A stretch of 64,000 nt of DNA from Pseudarthrobacter polychromogenes. GTDB lineage: Bacteria > Actinomycetota > Actinomycetes > Actinomycetales > Micrococcaceae. How positions within the stretch are numbered: the stretch's first letter is position 1; each line of letters starts with the position of its first letter. The notes under the pieces were generated by a model. It saw nothing but the letters and a program-made list of their open reading frames with translations. It was not told the origin of the DNA and did no database searches. The stretch covers positions 176,377-240,376 of the forward strand of contig NZ_BMKU01000004.1 in assembly GCF_014644495.1 (NCBI RefSeq), written 5' to 3'. Shown piece after piece: positions 49,117-58,654 of the stretch. A program made the position numbers and the translations under genes.

Positions 49117-51696
49117 GGAGACGCCTTCCACAACGTATTCGAAGCGCCCGGGTCCGACGTCCGCCGGCGCGTGCCCGGGCAGTTCCACCCGGGCGTTGGT
49201 TCCGGTGGGGACCTCGATTTCCACGCTGTGTCCGCGTCCGTCGCGCTTCCAGGAGATGGCTGCCCGGCCGTACGGCGTCTCGTGGGCTGCGGAAGCGGAG
49301 CTGAGCCCGCCACCCGGCTGGGGACGGAAGAGAATCCGCCGGTATCCCGGCTCAAGGGGAGCCAGGCCGGCCACGGAGCGGTGCATCCAGTCCGCCACGG
49401 CGCCCAGTGCGTAGTGGTTGAAGGAGGTCATCTCCCCGGGGTTGACCGTTCCGTCCGGAAGCAGCGAATCCCAGCGTTCCCAGATGGTGGTCCCGCCCTG
49501 CCCCACGGAGTAGAGCCAGGACGGGCACTCCTTCTCCAGGAGCAGGTCGTAGGCCGTCTCCAGTTCACCAACGCTTGTGAGCGCGTCGGCAATGACCGGA
49601 GTCCCCGCAAAACCGGTGGCGATGCGGTTGCCGGCCTCCCGGACAAGTTCGGCGAGGCGTTTACCGGCCAGTTGGCGGAGCTCCGCGCTCGGGAAGAGGT
49701 CAAAAACGATGGCAAGTGCGTAGGCGGTCTGCGCGTCGCTGGTCATGCGTCCATCCGGAAGGATGTATTCCTTGGCGAAAGCTGCCGAGGCCGCACGGGC
49801 AAGTTCCAGGTAGCGAAGCTCGTCGTCGGCCTTGCCCAGTACACCGGCCATCTTTGCCAGGTGCCGTGCCGACCAGGCGAAGTAGGCGCTCGCGACGAGG
49901 TGGCGGTCGGTCTTGGCCTCACTCGGCTTCTCTGGCGGGGCGCTGGGGTCAAGCCAGTCGCCAAGCTGGAAGCCTGTGTTCCACAGATGGCTTCCGCCGG
50001 CGAGCGAGTCCAGCAGGTCCACCCAGGCCTTGGCGCTCTGGTACTGGTCGGCCAGGACCTTCGCATCATTAAACCGCTCGTAAAGCACCCAGGGCGTCAG
50101 GACGGCGACGTCACCCCAGACCGCCCCCGGCCGTACGGGCGTCCAGTAGTCACCGCCGGGGATCACCGGCACGTACCAGGGCACTGTCCCGTCCGGCGCC
50201 TGTTCCGCCGCCACGTCCTTGAGCCAGGAAGAGAGCATGCCTGAACAGTCATAGAGGAAGGTGGCGGTGGGGGCAAAGACCTGCAGGTCACCGGTCCAGC
50301 CCAGGCGCTCATCCCGCTGGGGGCAGTCCGTGGGGATGTCCACAAAGTTGCCCTTCATGCTCCATCGGACGTTCTCATGCAGCCGGTTAAGGTCCGGGTC
50401 TGAGCATTCAAACCATCCGGTGCGGGCCATGTCGGTGTGGTAAACCCGGGCCAGGACGTGGTCCGCCACTTCCCCGCCGGTCCAGCCGCTGATCTCGGCG
50501 TAACGGAACCCGTGGAGGGTGAAGCGGGGCTCCCACGTTTCGCTTGGACCGCCAGCCAGCGTGTACACGTCTGTGGCGGCCGCACCCCGCAAAGGACGGG
50601 TGTAAAGCTCACCGTCCTGGAGGACCTCGGCATGGCGGATGGTGATAGTCGTCCCGGCTTCGCCCTGGACGTTGACCTGCAGCCGCCCCACGAGGTTTTG
50701 CCCGAAGTCCAGGATCAGTTTCCCCGACGGAGACGTGGTTACGTTCACCGGCCGCACTTCGTCGGTGCACCGGACGGGCGGACCTTCGGGGGCCACCAGT
50801 GTGGCGGGGTCGCGGTGGACTTCGACGACGGGATGCCATCCGCCGTCGTCGAATTCCGGCAGGCTCCAACCGGCCTGCAGCAGCCTGGCGTCGTACTCCT
50901 CACCCTCGTAAAGACCCGTGAACAGAATGGGTCCGAAGGAGGCTTTCCACTGCCCATCCGTACCCACCACGGTGACGGACCCGTCGTCGTGCGTTACCCG
51001 AAGCTGCGCAAGGAGGGCGACCTTGTCACCGTAGAGGTTGCGGTACCCGCCGTTGAATCCAAAGCGGCCGCGGTACCAGCCGTCCGCCAGCCAGGCCCCC
51101 ATCGCGTTTTCGCCTTGGCCAAGGTGCCCGGTGACGTCGTAGGTGTAATAGCGCAGTCGCTCGCCGTAAACGGTCCAGCCTGGCGAGAACGCGTCGGTTC
51201 CAATCCTGCTCCCGTTGACTTCCATCTCATACAGCCCGTGCGCGGTGACGTAGAGGCGGGCTGACGCCACCGGCCGGGGAAGCTCGAAAGTGCGCCGCAG
51301 CAGCGGCGGGCGCCGGTCAGAGTCGCGGTCCTCGTCCCAGGCAGGGCTGATGGGGGAGGCCACCCAGTCTTCCGGGGAAAGGAGGCCGGTTTCGACGGCG
51401 GCTGCCGGGCTCCAGCCGCTTGGTTCCGTGGCTGCCGTTCCCCAGACCCGGACACTTACGTCCGCCCGCTGGCCGGAGCCCAGTGCTTGGGCAGGCCAGG
51501 GCTGGAGAACCGATTCTTCGGACTCGAACCGTTCGCTGGTCCAGCGTCCTGCCTCCGTGGTGATGGAGAGCTGGTAGGCGCTCTGCACCCAACCGGGTTC
51601 GGCGCGCGTTTTCCAGGAGATCCGTGGTGTTCCGGTTCCGATGCCCAGCGCACCGGGAAGGTGTTCGAAGGTCACGGGTTGGACGATGGCTGTCAT
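49114..51696 (-). CDS. Alpha-L-rhamnosidase, GH78 (third copy)
   Basis: This 860-residue enzyme has an N-terminal Ig-like domain (FEHLPGALGIGTGTPRISW), a beta domain (THGLYEMEVNGSRIGTDAFSPG-type segment, then LADGWYRGRFGFNGG) and the catalytic barrel. The barrel carries PTDCPQRDERLGWTGD (Asp457, Glu463, Trp467, Asp470), TTIWERWDS and GEMTSFNHYALG (Glu755). There is no signal peptide. ATG 51696 follows GGAAGAGGG. The frame runs further upstream only as a shadow of the permease gene. It is the last gene of an operon with a sugar ABC importer, pointing to cytoplasmic hydrolysis of imported rhamnosides. Confidence 0.94.
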   Translation of the reverse strand: MTAIVQPVTFEHLPGALGIGTGTPRISWKTRAEPGWVQSAYQLSITTEAGRWTSERFESEESVLQPWPAQALGSGQRADVSVRVWGTAATEPSGWSPAAAVETGLLSPEDWVASPISPAWDEDRDSDRRPPLLRRTFELPRPVASARLYVTAHGLYEMEVNGSRIGTDAFSPGWTVYGERLRYYTYDVTGHLGQGENAMGAWLADGWYRGRFGFNGGYRNLYGDKVALLAQLRVTHDDGSVTVVGTDGQWKASFGPILFTGLYEGEEYDARLLQAGWSLPEFDDGGWHPVVEVHRDPATLVAPEGPPVRCTDEVRPVNVTTSPSGKLILDFGQNLVGRLQVNVQGEAGTTITIRHAEVLQDGELYTRPLRGAAATDVYTLAGGPSETWEPRFTLHGFRYAEISGWTGGEVADHVLARVYHTDMARTGWFECSDPDLNRLHENVRWSMKGNFVDIPTDCPQRDERLGWTGDLQVFAPTATFLYDCSGMLSSWLKDVAAEQAPDGTVPWYVPVIPGGDYWTPVRPGAVWGDVAVLTPWVLYERFNDAKVLADQYQSAKAWVDLLDSLAGGSHLWNTGFQLGDWLDPSAPPEKPSEAKTDRHLVASAYFAWSARHLAKMAGVLGKADDELRYLELARAASAAFAKEYILPDGRMTSDAQTAYALAIVFDLFPSAELRQLAGKRLAELVREAGNRIATGFAGTPVIADALTSVGELETAYDLLLEKECPSWLYSVGQGGTTIWERWDSLLPDGTVNPGEMTSFNHYALGAVADWMHRSVAGLAPLEPGYRRILFRPQPGGGLSSASAAHETPYGRAAISWKRDGRGHSVEIEVPTGTNARVELPGHAPADVGPGRFEYVVEGVS

Positions 51697-51776
51697 GAAA
51701 GTGCCCTCTTCCTTGCAGGGTTGATGGACGGGCGGCGGGTGGCCCGTAAAAGAAGTGATGTGTTGGGCGCCGGGTT

Positions 51777-52607
51777 CTAGCCCTTGACGGCGCCGGCGGT
51801 CATGCCGGCCACGATCTGGCGGTTGAAGAACAGGTACATGACCAGCGGCGGGATGGTGATCAGCAGGATGTTCATGAAGAGCAGGTTGTAGGCAGTGGTG
51901 AACTGGCTCTGGAAATTGAACAGGGTGAGCTGGACCGTGGCATTGGCGTCGCCAGGAAGGAAGTACAGCGGGTTCTGGAAGGTGTTGAAGATGCTCACCG
52001 ACTGGACCACGATCACTGTGACAATGACGGACTTCAGCAGCGGGAAGACCACGCGGAAGAACAGCCGGATGGGTCCGCACCCGTCGATGACCGCGGCTTC
52101 GTCGAGCTCTTTCGGGATGGAGGAGATGAAGGCCCGGAAAAGCAGGATGCAGAAGGAAATGCCGAAGGCGACTTCGATGAAGATCAGTCCGGTGAGGGTC
52201 TTGAACAAGCCCAGGCCCTGGAGCACCCAGATGGTGGGGATGACCGCCGGCGGGATGATCAGGCCGGCGAGGATGAGGAAGTTGATCAGCGGATTCCAGC
52301 GGCTGCGGCGGCGCTGCAGCACCCAGGCGACCATGGCGGCGAGGATCACCAGGATGGCCACGCTGACTACCGTGAGGATTGTGCTGTTGATGAAGGCCGT
52401 GACCAGCATGAACTTCCTGGCCGAGAGGACTTCCTGGAAATTCTCGACGAAGGAGAAATTGGTGGGCCAGGAGAATTCCAGCCGGTTCGCTTCGCGGCGG
52501 TCCTTCACGGCGATGAGGGCCATGAAGAGAAGCGGGACCACGAAGACAACGAAGGTGACGGCTATGGCCAGGATTCCCACACCATAGCGTTTGATGGCGG
52601 CGGTCAT
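51777..52607 (-). CDS. Sugar ABC importer permease (CUT1, MalG type)
   Basis: The 276-residue membrane permease has about six helices and the coupling motif SIPKELDEAAVIDGCGPIRLFFRVVFP (EAA loop). It starts MTAAIKRYGVGILAIAVTFVV with a long first helix, as in MalG/LacG partners. ATG 52607 overlaps the stop of the first permease gene by four bases. It belongs with the binding protein and the GH78 gene. No ATPase gene is in the operon, so a shared MsmK-type ATPase elsewhere is presumed. Confidence 0.92.
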   Translation of the reverse strand: MTAAIKRYGVGILAIAVTFVVFVVPLLFMALIAVKDRREANRLEFSWPTNFSFVENFQEVLSARKFMLVTAFINSTILTVVSVAILVILAAMVAWVLQRRRSRWNPLINFLILAGLIIPPAVIPTIWVLQGLGLFKTLTGLIFIEVAFGISFCILLFRAFISSIPKELDEAAVIDGCGPIRLFFRVVFPLLKSVIVTVIVVQSVSIFNTFQNPLYFLPGDANATVQLTLFNFQSQFTTAYNLLFMNILLITIPPLVMYLFFNRQIVAGMTAGAVKG

Positions 52608-53533
52608 GCTTCAACTTCCTTGCGGTTCAGGAACATGGACAGGGGCACGATGACGGCGGTGACGATCAGGAAAAGGACGACGTTGCCTGCTGTTGAAAGG
52701 CCGTAGAAGCCGGCCTGGTACTGCTTGAAGATGACCGAGGCGATCACATCCGAGGTGAAGCCCGGACCGCCCTTGGTCATCGCCCAGATCAGATCGAAGG
52801 ACCGTAGCCCGCCAATGAGGGAGAGGATGATGACGGTTGCGGTAGCGGGGCGTGCGAGCGGGAGGGTGATGTTGAAGAAGCACTTGACCGGGCTGGCGCC
52901 GTCCATCTTGGCTGCCTCGAAGTACTCGGAGGGGATGGAGACGATCCCTGCGATAAAGATGACGGTGGCCAGTCCCACGCCCTTCCACACGTCGACGAAA
53001 GCGACGGACATCAGTGCCCAGGCGGGGTCGGTCAGCCAGGCAGGGCCGTCGATGCCGACGACGGCCAGGGCTTTGTTGATGAGTCCTGTGGAAGGGTCCA
53101 TCAGGACGGTGAAGACGATGCCTACGCCGATGCTGCTGAGCAGTACCGGGAAGAAGATGATGGAGCGCAGGTATCCGCGGGCGATGATCTGGGAGGTCAG
53201 CAGCACCGCGAGCAGCATGCCGAGGACTACCTTGAGGACCGAGGTAACGACGCCGTAGATAAACGTGTTGGTCAGGCCTTTGAGCAGGGCTTCCTCGGAG
53301 AAGAACTGGACGAAGTTGTCCATGCCTATCCACGTGAACTCTGTGAGGTTCCAGCGGGTGAAGCTGAAGAAGAACGACGCGAAGGTGGGAACCAGGAACA
53401 GCGTTGCGTAAATCAGGGCGGCCGGAAGGTAGAACCAGTAGGGGTAGGCGGACTGGCCGGAGCGGCGTTTTGGCTTTGCCGGGTCGGTACGGCGGGCAGC
53501 CCGCGTGGGTGCTGTGGTGGTATTCGTGGTCAT
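52604..53533 (-). CDS. Sugar ABC importer permease (CUT1, MalF type)
   Basis: The 309-residue permease has a Lys/Arg-rich cytoplasmic N-terminus, then YWFYLPAALIYATLFLVPTFASFFFSFTRW and the coupling loop SIPSEYFEAAKMDGASPVKCFFNITLPLARP. FDLIWAMTKGGPGFTSDVI is the usual CUT1 motif near the C-terminus. It lies 67 bases downstream of the binding-protein gene and overlaps the second permease gene. The likely cargo is a rhamnose-containing oligosaccharide or glycoside. Confidence 0.93.
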   Translation of the reverse strand: MTTNTTTAPTRAARRTDPAKPKRRSGQSAYPYWFYLPAALIYATLFLVPTFASFFFSFTRWNLTEFTWIGMDNFVQFFSEEALLKGLTNTFIYGVVTSVLKVVLGMLLAVLLTSQIIARGYLRSIIFFPVLLSSIGVGIVFTVLMDPSTGLINKALAVVGIDGPAWLTDPAWALMSVAFVDVWKGVGLATVIFIAGIVSIPSEYFEAAKMDGASPVKCFFNITLPLARPATATVIILSLIGGLRSFDLIWAMTKGGPGFTSDVIASVIFKQYQAGFYGLSTAGNVVLFLIVTAVIVPLSMFLNRKEVEA

Positions 53534-53600
53534 GTCAGTGGCTCCAGGATGCCGCCCGGGCCTGGCAGGGCCCGGCCCGGACGGCGGATGGTTTCGGAGG

Positions 53601-54914
53601 TCAGTTCCAGCCGGGCAGGTTCAGCTGCTTGGCCTGTTTGGTGACGTCAGCGTCGTAGAGGGCGGCGCCGTCCTTTGCGGAGCGGATGCCGGAGCCCACC
53701 TCAACAGTGATCTGTTCGAGCGCCGGGCCCTTGACGGGGGAGAGGAACTCGAGCGCGGGGCTGTTCCTGGTTTCGTCATCGAAGAACGGCAGCATGTCCT
53801 TCACCGCGGTGGGAACGTCGTCGGGGAGGTCGCAGCCTTCCACGAGGTAGGGGCCGTTGGCTCCCACGGCTTCGGTCTGGGAATCGCAGCCTTCAGTGCT
53901 CGCGATGAAGGCCAGGAACTTCTTGGCCTCCTCGACGTTTTCCGTGGATTTGGGCAGGTACACGCCGCCGGGCAGCCAGATGGTCAGCGGGTTCTTCGCC
54001 GGGTCATCGCCCGGCAGCGGGAAGAGTCCGATGTCGTTGAGCTGGTCCGGGTAGCTCACCTTCAGCTCCGGCAGGGCGAAGCTGAGGATGGGGTACTGCG
54101 CACCATCGCCGTTGGCCAGCTTCTCCAAAGCCTGCGGGTATGTAGTGGAGGCGAAATCCTCGTTGAACAGGCCGGCTTTGTAAGCCTCTTCAAGGTGCTC
54201 GAAGCCCTTGATGGCTGCGGGGTCCGTGGCGTACTTGACCTTGTTGGCGGTGTAGTCCTCAGCGAACGTGGGGTTGGCGGCGGCCACGTTTGCAAAGTCG
54301 CCCAGGACGAAGAGCTGCGAGGTCCACGTGGTCTGGTACGACTGGATGATCGCTGCAGTACCGGAATCCTTGATCTTGCGGCTGTTCTCCATGAACTCCT
54401 CCCACGTCTTGGGGACTGAGAGGCCGAGTTCCTCGAACACCTTCTTGTTGTAGAGGACGGCCCCGGCCGAACCCGTTCCGACGGGCACGCCGTACACATC
54501 GTCGCCGGCAGCCACTACGGGCTTGAAGGAGTCGGAGACGTTGTCCATGTAGGGCTCGCCGGTGAGCGGAACGAGGTTCTGCTCCGGGTTGATCTGCTGG
54601 AAGAGCGATCCGGTGTTGTAGGAGAACACGTCCGCCATGTCTCCGGTTGCCAGCCTCGTCTTCACGATATTGTCCCCGTCGCCGCCCTGTGGGCGGGTTT
54701 CGATTTCAACTCTGATGTCAGGGTTCGCCGCGTTGAAGTCCTCGGCGAGCTTCTCGGCGTAGGTGATGGTGTTTTCAGTGTTGTCGACGAGCCACGTGAT
54801 GGTCTTCGCGTCACTGTTCCCGCCTCCTCCGGCGGAGCATCCGGTGAGGACCAATGCCGCTGCGGTAACGCTTCCGGCGATGGCCGGCCAGCGCCGCTTG
54901 GGGGTGAATATCAT
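53601..54914 (-). CDS. Sugar ABC importer solute-binding lipoprotein
   Basis: This 437-residue family 1 binding protein has a signal peptide (MIFTPKRRWPAIAGSVTAA) with lipobox LVLTGCSAG, Cys near residue 26. The mature part follows the MalE fold: ITYAEKLAEDFNAANPDIRVEIE, LATGDMADVFSYNTGSLFQQINP and GVPVGTGSAGAVLYNKKVFEELG. A very strong ribosome site GAGGAGG precedes ATG 54914. It is the first gene of the leftward rhamnoside operon, and two palindromic operators lie upstream. Confidence 0.93.
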   Translation of the reverse strand: MIFTPKRRWPAIAGSVTAAALVLTGCSAGGGGNSDAKTITWLVDNTENTITYAEKLAEDFNAANPDIRVEIETRPQGGDGDNIVKTRLATGDMADVFSYNTGSLFQQINPEQNLVPLTGEPYMDNVSDSFKPVVAAGDDVYGVPVGTGSAGAVLYNKKVFEELGLSVPKTWEEFMENSRKIKDSGTAAIIQSYQTTWTSQLFVLGDFANVAAANPTFAEDYTANKVKYATDPAAIKGFEHLEEAYKAGLFNEDFASTTYPQALEKLANGDGAQYPILSFALPELKVSYPDQLNDIGLFPLPGDDPAKNPLTIWLPGGVYLPKSTENVEEAKKFLAFIASTEGCDSQTEAVGANGPYLVEGCDLPDDVPTAVKDMLPFFDDETRNSPALEFLSPVKGPALEQITVEVGSGIRSAKDGAALYDADVTKQAKQLNLPGWN

Positions 54915-55006
54915 CTTTACCTCCTCGTAAAGCCGCAGGTCCTAATGGTCCTGTGGAACGTTTCAAAGCGAATTTTTCCGGGAGGGGAATCGCGGAAAGT
55001 GGCTTA

Positions 55007-55022
55007 TGTAGATCGGTCTACG
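55007..55022. promoter_or_regulatory. LacI-family operator 1 of the rhamnoside operon
   Basis: TGTAGATCGGTCTACG has arms TGTAGA and TCTACG around four central bases, one base from a perfect inverted repeat. It lies 93 bases upstream of the binding-protein start and shares 14 of 16 bases with the second operator 42 bases away. It presumably binds the divergently encoded LacI protein. Confidence 0.75.
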
Positions 55023-55064
55023 TTTTTACTGTAAGGGAACTCACAATAGGAATCAAGGATTTTC

Positions 55065-55080
55065 TGTAGATCAGTCTACA
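55065..55080. promoter_or_regulatory. LacI-family operator 2 of the rhamnoside operon
   Basis: TGTAGATCAGTCTACA has perfect 6-bp arms (TGTAGA/TCTACA). It lies 34 bases before the LacI gene start, so binding would repress the regulator as well. The centres of the two operators are 58 bp apart, suited to cooperative binding or a short loop. Confidence 0.75.
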
Positions 55081-55113
55081 ATTACTTCTGGGGCAACCAG
55101 AGAGGCTGGGGAT

Positions 55114-56184
55114 GTGAACAAACATCCGAAGAGGACGACCATCAGCGACGTCGCGGAACACGCAGGAGTCTCGCGCGCGGCGGTGTCAAAAGTACTTCGC
55201 GGGGCATACGGCGTTAGCGACATCATGAAGGCGCGGGTCGAGGCCTCCATGGACGTCCTTGGGTACCGCCCCTCGGCCCTGGCGCGGGGCATGCGCGGCA
55301 GGAGTTTCACCCTCGGGGTGTTTGTGGTGGACCTTTCGAACACATTCGTTACTGTGCTGATCGAGGGAATCCGGGCAGAGGCGGGCAGCCGCGGTTATCA
55401 AGTGTTCATCGGCGAGGCGAACATGGGTCTCGCGCAGCAGAAGCAGATGATCGAGGCCATGATTGACCGGAAAATGGACGGCCTGGTCCTCATTGCGCCG
55501 TTCGGCCCGGACGAGGAGTTGGAGAAGATCGGGCGGATCACGCCCACGGTCGTCCTTGGGCGTCACGGGCCGGGACAGGATTATGACACCGTAGCCAGCG
55601 ATGATTTGGCGGGCAGCGCCCTGATTGTCGATCATCTGGTGTCCTTGGGGCACCGGCGGATTTCGCACCTGAAGCACGTGGGCACAGAGAAAAACGAAGC
55701 AACTATGCCCCAGGTTGTCCGTGCTGACGGATACGTCAAGGCCATGGTCCACCATGGCTTGGATGATGAGATCGACGTCATCGAAACCAGGTGGAACCAC
55801 CAGGGTGGTGCGGACGCTGTCGACCTCATGCTGGATCGGGATCTCCCTCCTACCGCCGTACACACCGGAACGGACATGGCCGGCTTTGGCGTGCTCTCCC
55901 GATTCCATGAGTTGGCGGTTCCGGTGCCGGAGGCTTTCTCCGTGGTGGGCTATGACAACGCGTTTGCGGCTTCGCTTCCTCAGATTTCCCTCACCACTGT
56001 GGACCAGTCGGGGTTCGAAATGGGCTCGCTGGCTTCGCGGCTGTTGGTGGAGCGCATCGAGGGCCGCATGGAACCCGTTTCCACCCTGGTCAAGCCCACA
56101 TTGATGGTCCGCAATACCACCGGCCCCGTACCGGCTGGGAGCCGAGTGAAGCCCGAACTCCTACGAAACGTGGCGCAAGGGTAA
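55114..56184 (+). CDS. LacI-family regulator of the rhamnoside operon
   Basis: The 356-residue repressor has the helix-turn-helix TTISDVAEHAGVSRAAVSKVL, hinge YRPSALARGMRGRSFTLGVFV and an effector domain with GHRRISHLKHVG and VVGYDNAFAASLPQISLTTV. GTG 55114 follows GAGGCTGGGG. It is divergent from the binding-protein gene, and two matching palindromes sit between them. Rhamnose or a rhamnoside is the expected inducer, inferred from the GH78 gene in the operon. Confidence 0.92.
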   Translation: MNKHPKRTTISDVAEHAGVSRAAVSKVLRGAYGVSDIMKARVEASMDVLGYRPSALARGMRGRSFTLGVFVVDLSNTFVTVLIEGIRAEAGSRGYQVFIGEANMGLAQQKQMIEAMIDRKMDGLVLIAPFGPDEELEKIGRITPTVVLGRHGPGQDYDTVASDDLAGSALIVDHLVSLGHRRISHLKHVGTEKNEATMPQVVRADGYVKAMVHHGLDDEIDVIETRWNHQGGADAVDLMLDRDLPPTAVHTGTDMAGFGVLSRFHELAVPVPEAFSVVGYDNAFAASLPQISLTTVDQSGFEMGSLASRLLVERIEGRMEPVSTLVKPTLMVRNTTGPVPAGSRVKPELLRNVAQG

Positions 56185-56348
56185 GGCGGTCCCCGCATGT
56201 GACCAGGCCATAATCCAGGCCTTGGTTTCGTCTCTGCGCCGCCCTGCAATAATCTGAACCAATCGGTTGTGCGCGGGGGTGCAGGCGCCCGGTGCAACAG
56301 GCAGCACTGTAAGTTCGGGCGACATCACACCAGACGAGGCGGACCCGC

Positions 56349-58586
56349 ATGACGGCTTCAGACCAGCAGCACCCACAGCGCACAGGGATGCCAACAGACC
56401 CTCCGGGGCTTTCGCCCGCGGCGGGCGGGGCTGCTACCGGCGTGGCCGTGGACCCCCATTTGCTCCAGAAACTGGCCGATGCGCATGGCGTGGGCACCTC
56501 GTTCCAGGGCTGGGACGGACTGCCGCACAGTGTGGCGGAAGGGACGCTGGTCAAGGTCCTGGCGGCCTTGGGGGTGCGGGCGGACACGAACCAGGCCATC
56601 GAGGCCGCATTGGCGGAAGCCGAACTGGCGCCCTGGCGGCGTATGCTGCCTCCCGCCGTCGTCATCCAGCAGGGTGAGCCCGCGCTGGTCCCGGTCCATG
56701 TGCGCGATGGCGCCGCAGTGCAGCTGGGCATCGCCCTGGAAGGCGGGGCCGGCTTTGTTGACGCGGTCCAGGAAGACGTCCGGGAACAGCCGCGGGATGT
56801 CGACGGCGTGGCCACCCGCCGCATGACCTTCGCCCTCCCGCAGGACCTGCCCTTCGGCTGGCATACCCTGAACGCCCAGGCCGGCGGCGCCAGCGCGTCG
56901 GCGACCCTGGTGGTGACGCCGCGCCAGCTCACCACCGCGCAGCCGCTCGAACAGCGCCGTGGCTGGGGGCTGGCCACACAGCTGTACTCCGTCCGGTCCA
57001 GGCGCTCCTGGGGGATCGGTGACTTCACCGACCTCGCCGATCTTGCCGCCATCAGCGGCCAACGCGGGGCCGACTATGTGCTGGTCAACCCGCTGCACGC
57101 AGCCGAACCCGTGCCGCCGGTGCAGCCGTCGCCGTACTCGCCGTCCACGCGCCGGTTCTTCAACCCGCTCTACATCCGCATCGAAGCTGTTCCCGAGCTG
57201 GCGTACCTGAAGCCGCGCCGGCGCGCCGCGGTGGAGAAGCTCCGGGAGGAAGTGTCCGGGCTGAACAAGGATGGCGCGCGGCTGGACCGGAACGCCGTCT
57301 ACGCGGCCAAACTCCAGGCCCTGGAGATGCTCTACCACGCTCGCCGCTCCCCGGCCCGGCAGGCTGCCTTCGATGAGTTCTGCCGGATCTCCGGGCAGGG
57401 ACTGGACGATTTCGCGCTGTGGTCCGCCATCCGGGAGGACCTCGCGCCGGATGACCCACTGTGGACCGATCCCGCCTGCGCGCTGGGCACCCCGGAGGCC
57501 GAGGCGCTGCGGGAAAAGCTGGGGGACCGGATCGGATTCCACCGGTGGCTGCAGTGGATCTGCGACGAGCAGCTCGAAGAGGCCCAGAGGGCTGCGCTGC
57601 GTTCCGGCATGAGGCTTGGGGTGGTTCACGACCTCGCCGTAGGCGTGGACCACAGCAGCGCCGACGCCTGGACACTGCGCGGCGTGCTGGCTCCCGCCAC
57701 CAGCGTGGGCGCCCCGCCGGACATGTACAACCAGCAGGGCCAGGACTGGGGACAGCCCCCATGGCATCCGGCGCGCCTGGCCGAGGCCGGCTACATCCCG
57801 TTCCGGAACATGCTGGCGACGGTCCTGCGGCATGCGGGCGGGATCCGGGTGGACCACATCCTGGGCCTGTTCCGGCTCTGGTGGATCCCGGTGGGTAATG
57901 CTCCGGGCGACGGCGCGTACGTGCGCTACGACCATGAGGCGCTGATCGGCATCCTCGCCCTGGAGGCACAGCGTGCCGGGGCCGTAGTGATCGGCGAGGA
58001 CCTGGGCACCTTCGAGCCATGGGTGCGGGACTACCTCGCTGCCCGCGGCATCCTGGGCACGTCCATCCTCTGGTTCGAGTACGACGGCGACTCCCCCCTT
58101 GCGCCCGAAAAGTACCGGACGCAGGCCCTCGCCAGCGTCAACACCCACGACCTTCCGCCTACAGCCGGTTACCTCGCCGGGGACCATGTGGCGCTGCGCA
58201 GCGGCCTGGGTTTGCTGGAGCGGTCCGAGGCGGAGGAACGCGCGGATCACAACGCGTCCCTGGAGAAGATGCTCGCCCTGGTCCGGGAACGTGGCTACCT
58301 GCCCGGGACAACCGCGGGCGGGCAAGCGGAGACGGAAGAGCAGACCATCGAGGCGCTGCACCTCCTGCTCACCCAGACGCCGTCGGTCCTCCTGGGTGTT
58401 GCCCTCGTGGACGCGGTGGGGGAGCGGCGGGTCCAGAACCAGCCCGGCACCACCGAAGCGCTGTATCCAAACTGGCAGGTCCCGCTGGGCGGGCCGGACG
58501 GTAAACCGGTGTTCCTTGACGACCTTCCCGGCAACCAGCGCTTCAACACGCTGTTGGCAGCGGTTGAAGGGGCCCTGCGCAGCTAA
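56349..58586 (+). CDS. malQ: 4-alpha-glucanotransferase (amylomaltase), GH77
   Basis: This 745-residue cytoplasmic enzyme transfers glucan segments between malto-oligosaccharides. The GH77 core shows GWGLATQLYSVRSRRSWGIGDF, QPSPYSPSTRRFFNPLYI, the nucleophile Asp502 in GGIRVDHILGLFRLWW, the acid/base Glu550 in VVIGEDLGTFEP and Asp601 in NTHDLPPTAGY. About 190 N-terminal residues form the extra domain seen in actinobacterial MalQ. ATG 56349 is preceded by GAGGCGG. It is a single gene, convergent with the secreted amylase. Starch breakdown is the shared theme. Confidence 0.95.
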   Translation: MTASDQQHPQRTGMPTDPPGLSPAAGGAATGVAVDPHLLQKLADAHGVGTSFQGWDGLPHSVAEGTLVKVLAALGVRADTNQAIEAALAEAELAPWRRMLPPAVVIQQGEPALVPVHVRDGAAVQLGIALEGGAGFVDAVQEDVREQPRDVDGVATRRMTFALPQDLPFGWHTLNAQAGGASASATLVVTPRQLTTAQPLEQRRGWGLATQLYSVRSRRSWGIGDFTDLADLAAISGQRGADYVLVNPLHAAEPVPPVQPSPYSPSTRRFFNPLYIRIEAVPELAYLKPRRRAAVEKLREEVSGLNKDGARLDRNAVYAAKLQALEMLYHARRSPARQAAFDEFCRISGQGLDDFALWSAIREDLAPDDPLWTDPACALGTPEAEALREKLGDRIGFHRWLQWICDEQLEEAQRAALRSGMRLGVVHDLAVGVDHSSADAWTLRGVLAPATSVGAPPDMYNQQGQDWGQPPWHPARLAEAGYIPFRNMLATVLRHAGGIRVDHILGLFRLWWIPVGNAPGDGAYVRYDHEALIGILALEAQRAGAVVIGEDLGTFEPWVRDYLAARGILGTSILWFEYDGDSPLAPEKYRTQALASVNTHDLPPTAGYLAGDHVALRSGLGLLERSEAEERADHNASLEKMLALVRERGYLPGTTAGGQAETEEQTIEALHLLLTQTPSVLLGVALVDAVGERRVQNQPGTTEALYPNWQVPLGGPDGKPVFLDDLPGNQRFNTLLAAVEGALRS

Positions 58587-58654
58587 CTGTCCGCCAGCAG
58601 CCTGTTGCCGCACACAGCTTGTTGCCGCATTGGCTGTTCGTGAAACGGGTTCCG

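Noticed and set aside
51697..52614. N-terminal extension of the third GH78 into the permease region
   Set aside because: The open frame is a shadow of the MalG-type permease; a good ribosome site and the Ig-like domain place the start at 51696.
58601..58629. Short direct repeat CTGTTGCCGCA between malQ and the amylase gene
   Set aside because: Only two imperfect 12-bp copies in an intergenic space of 68 bases; too little to call an element.
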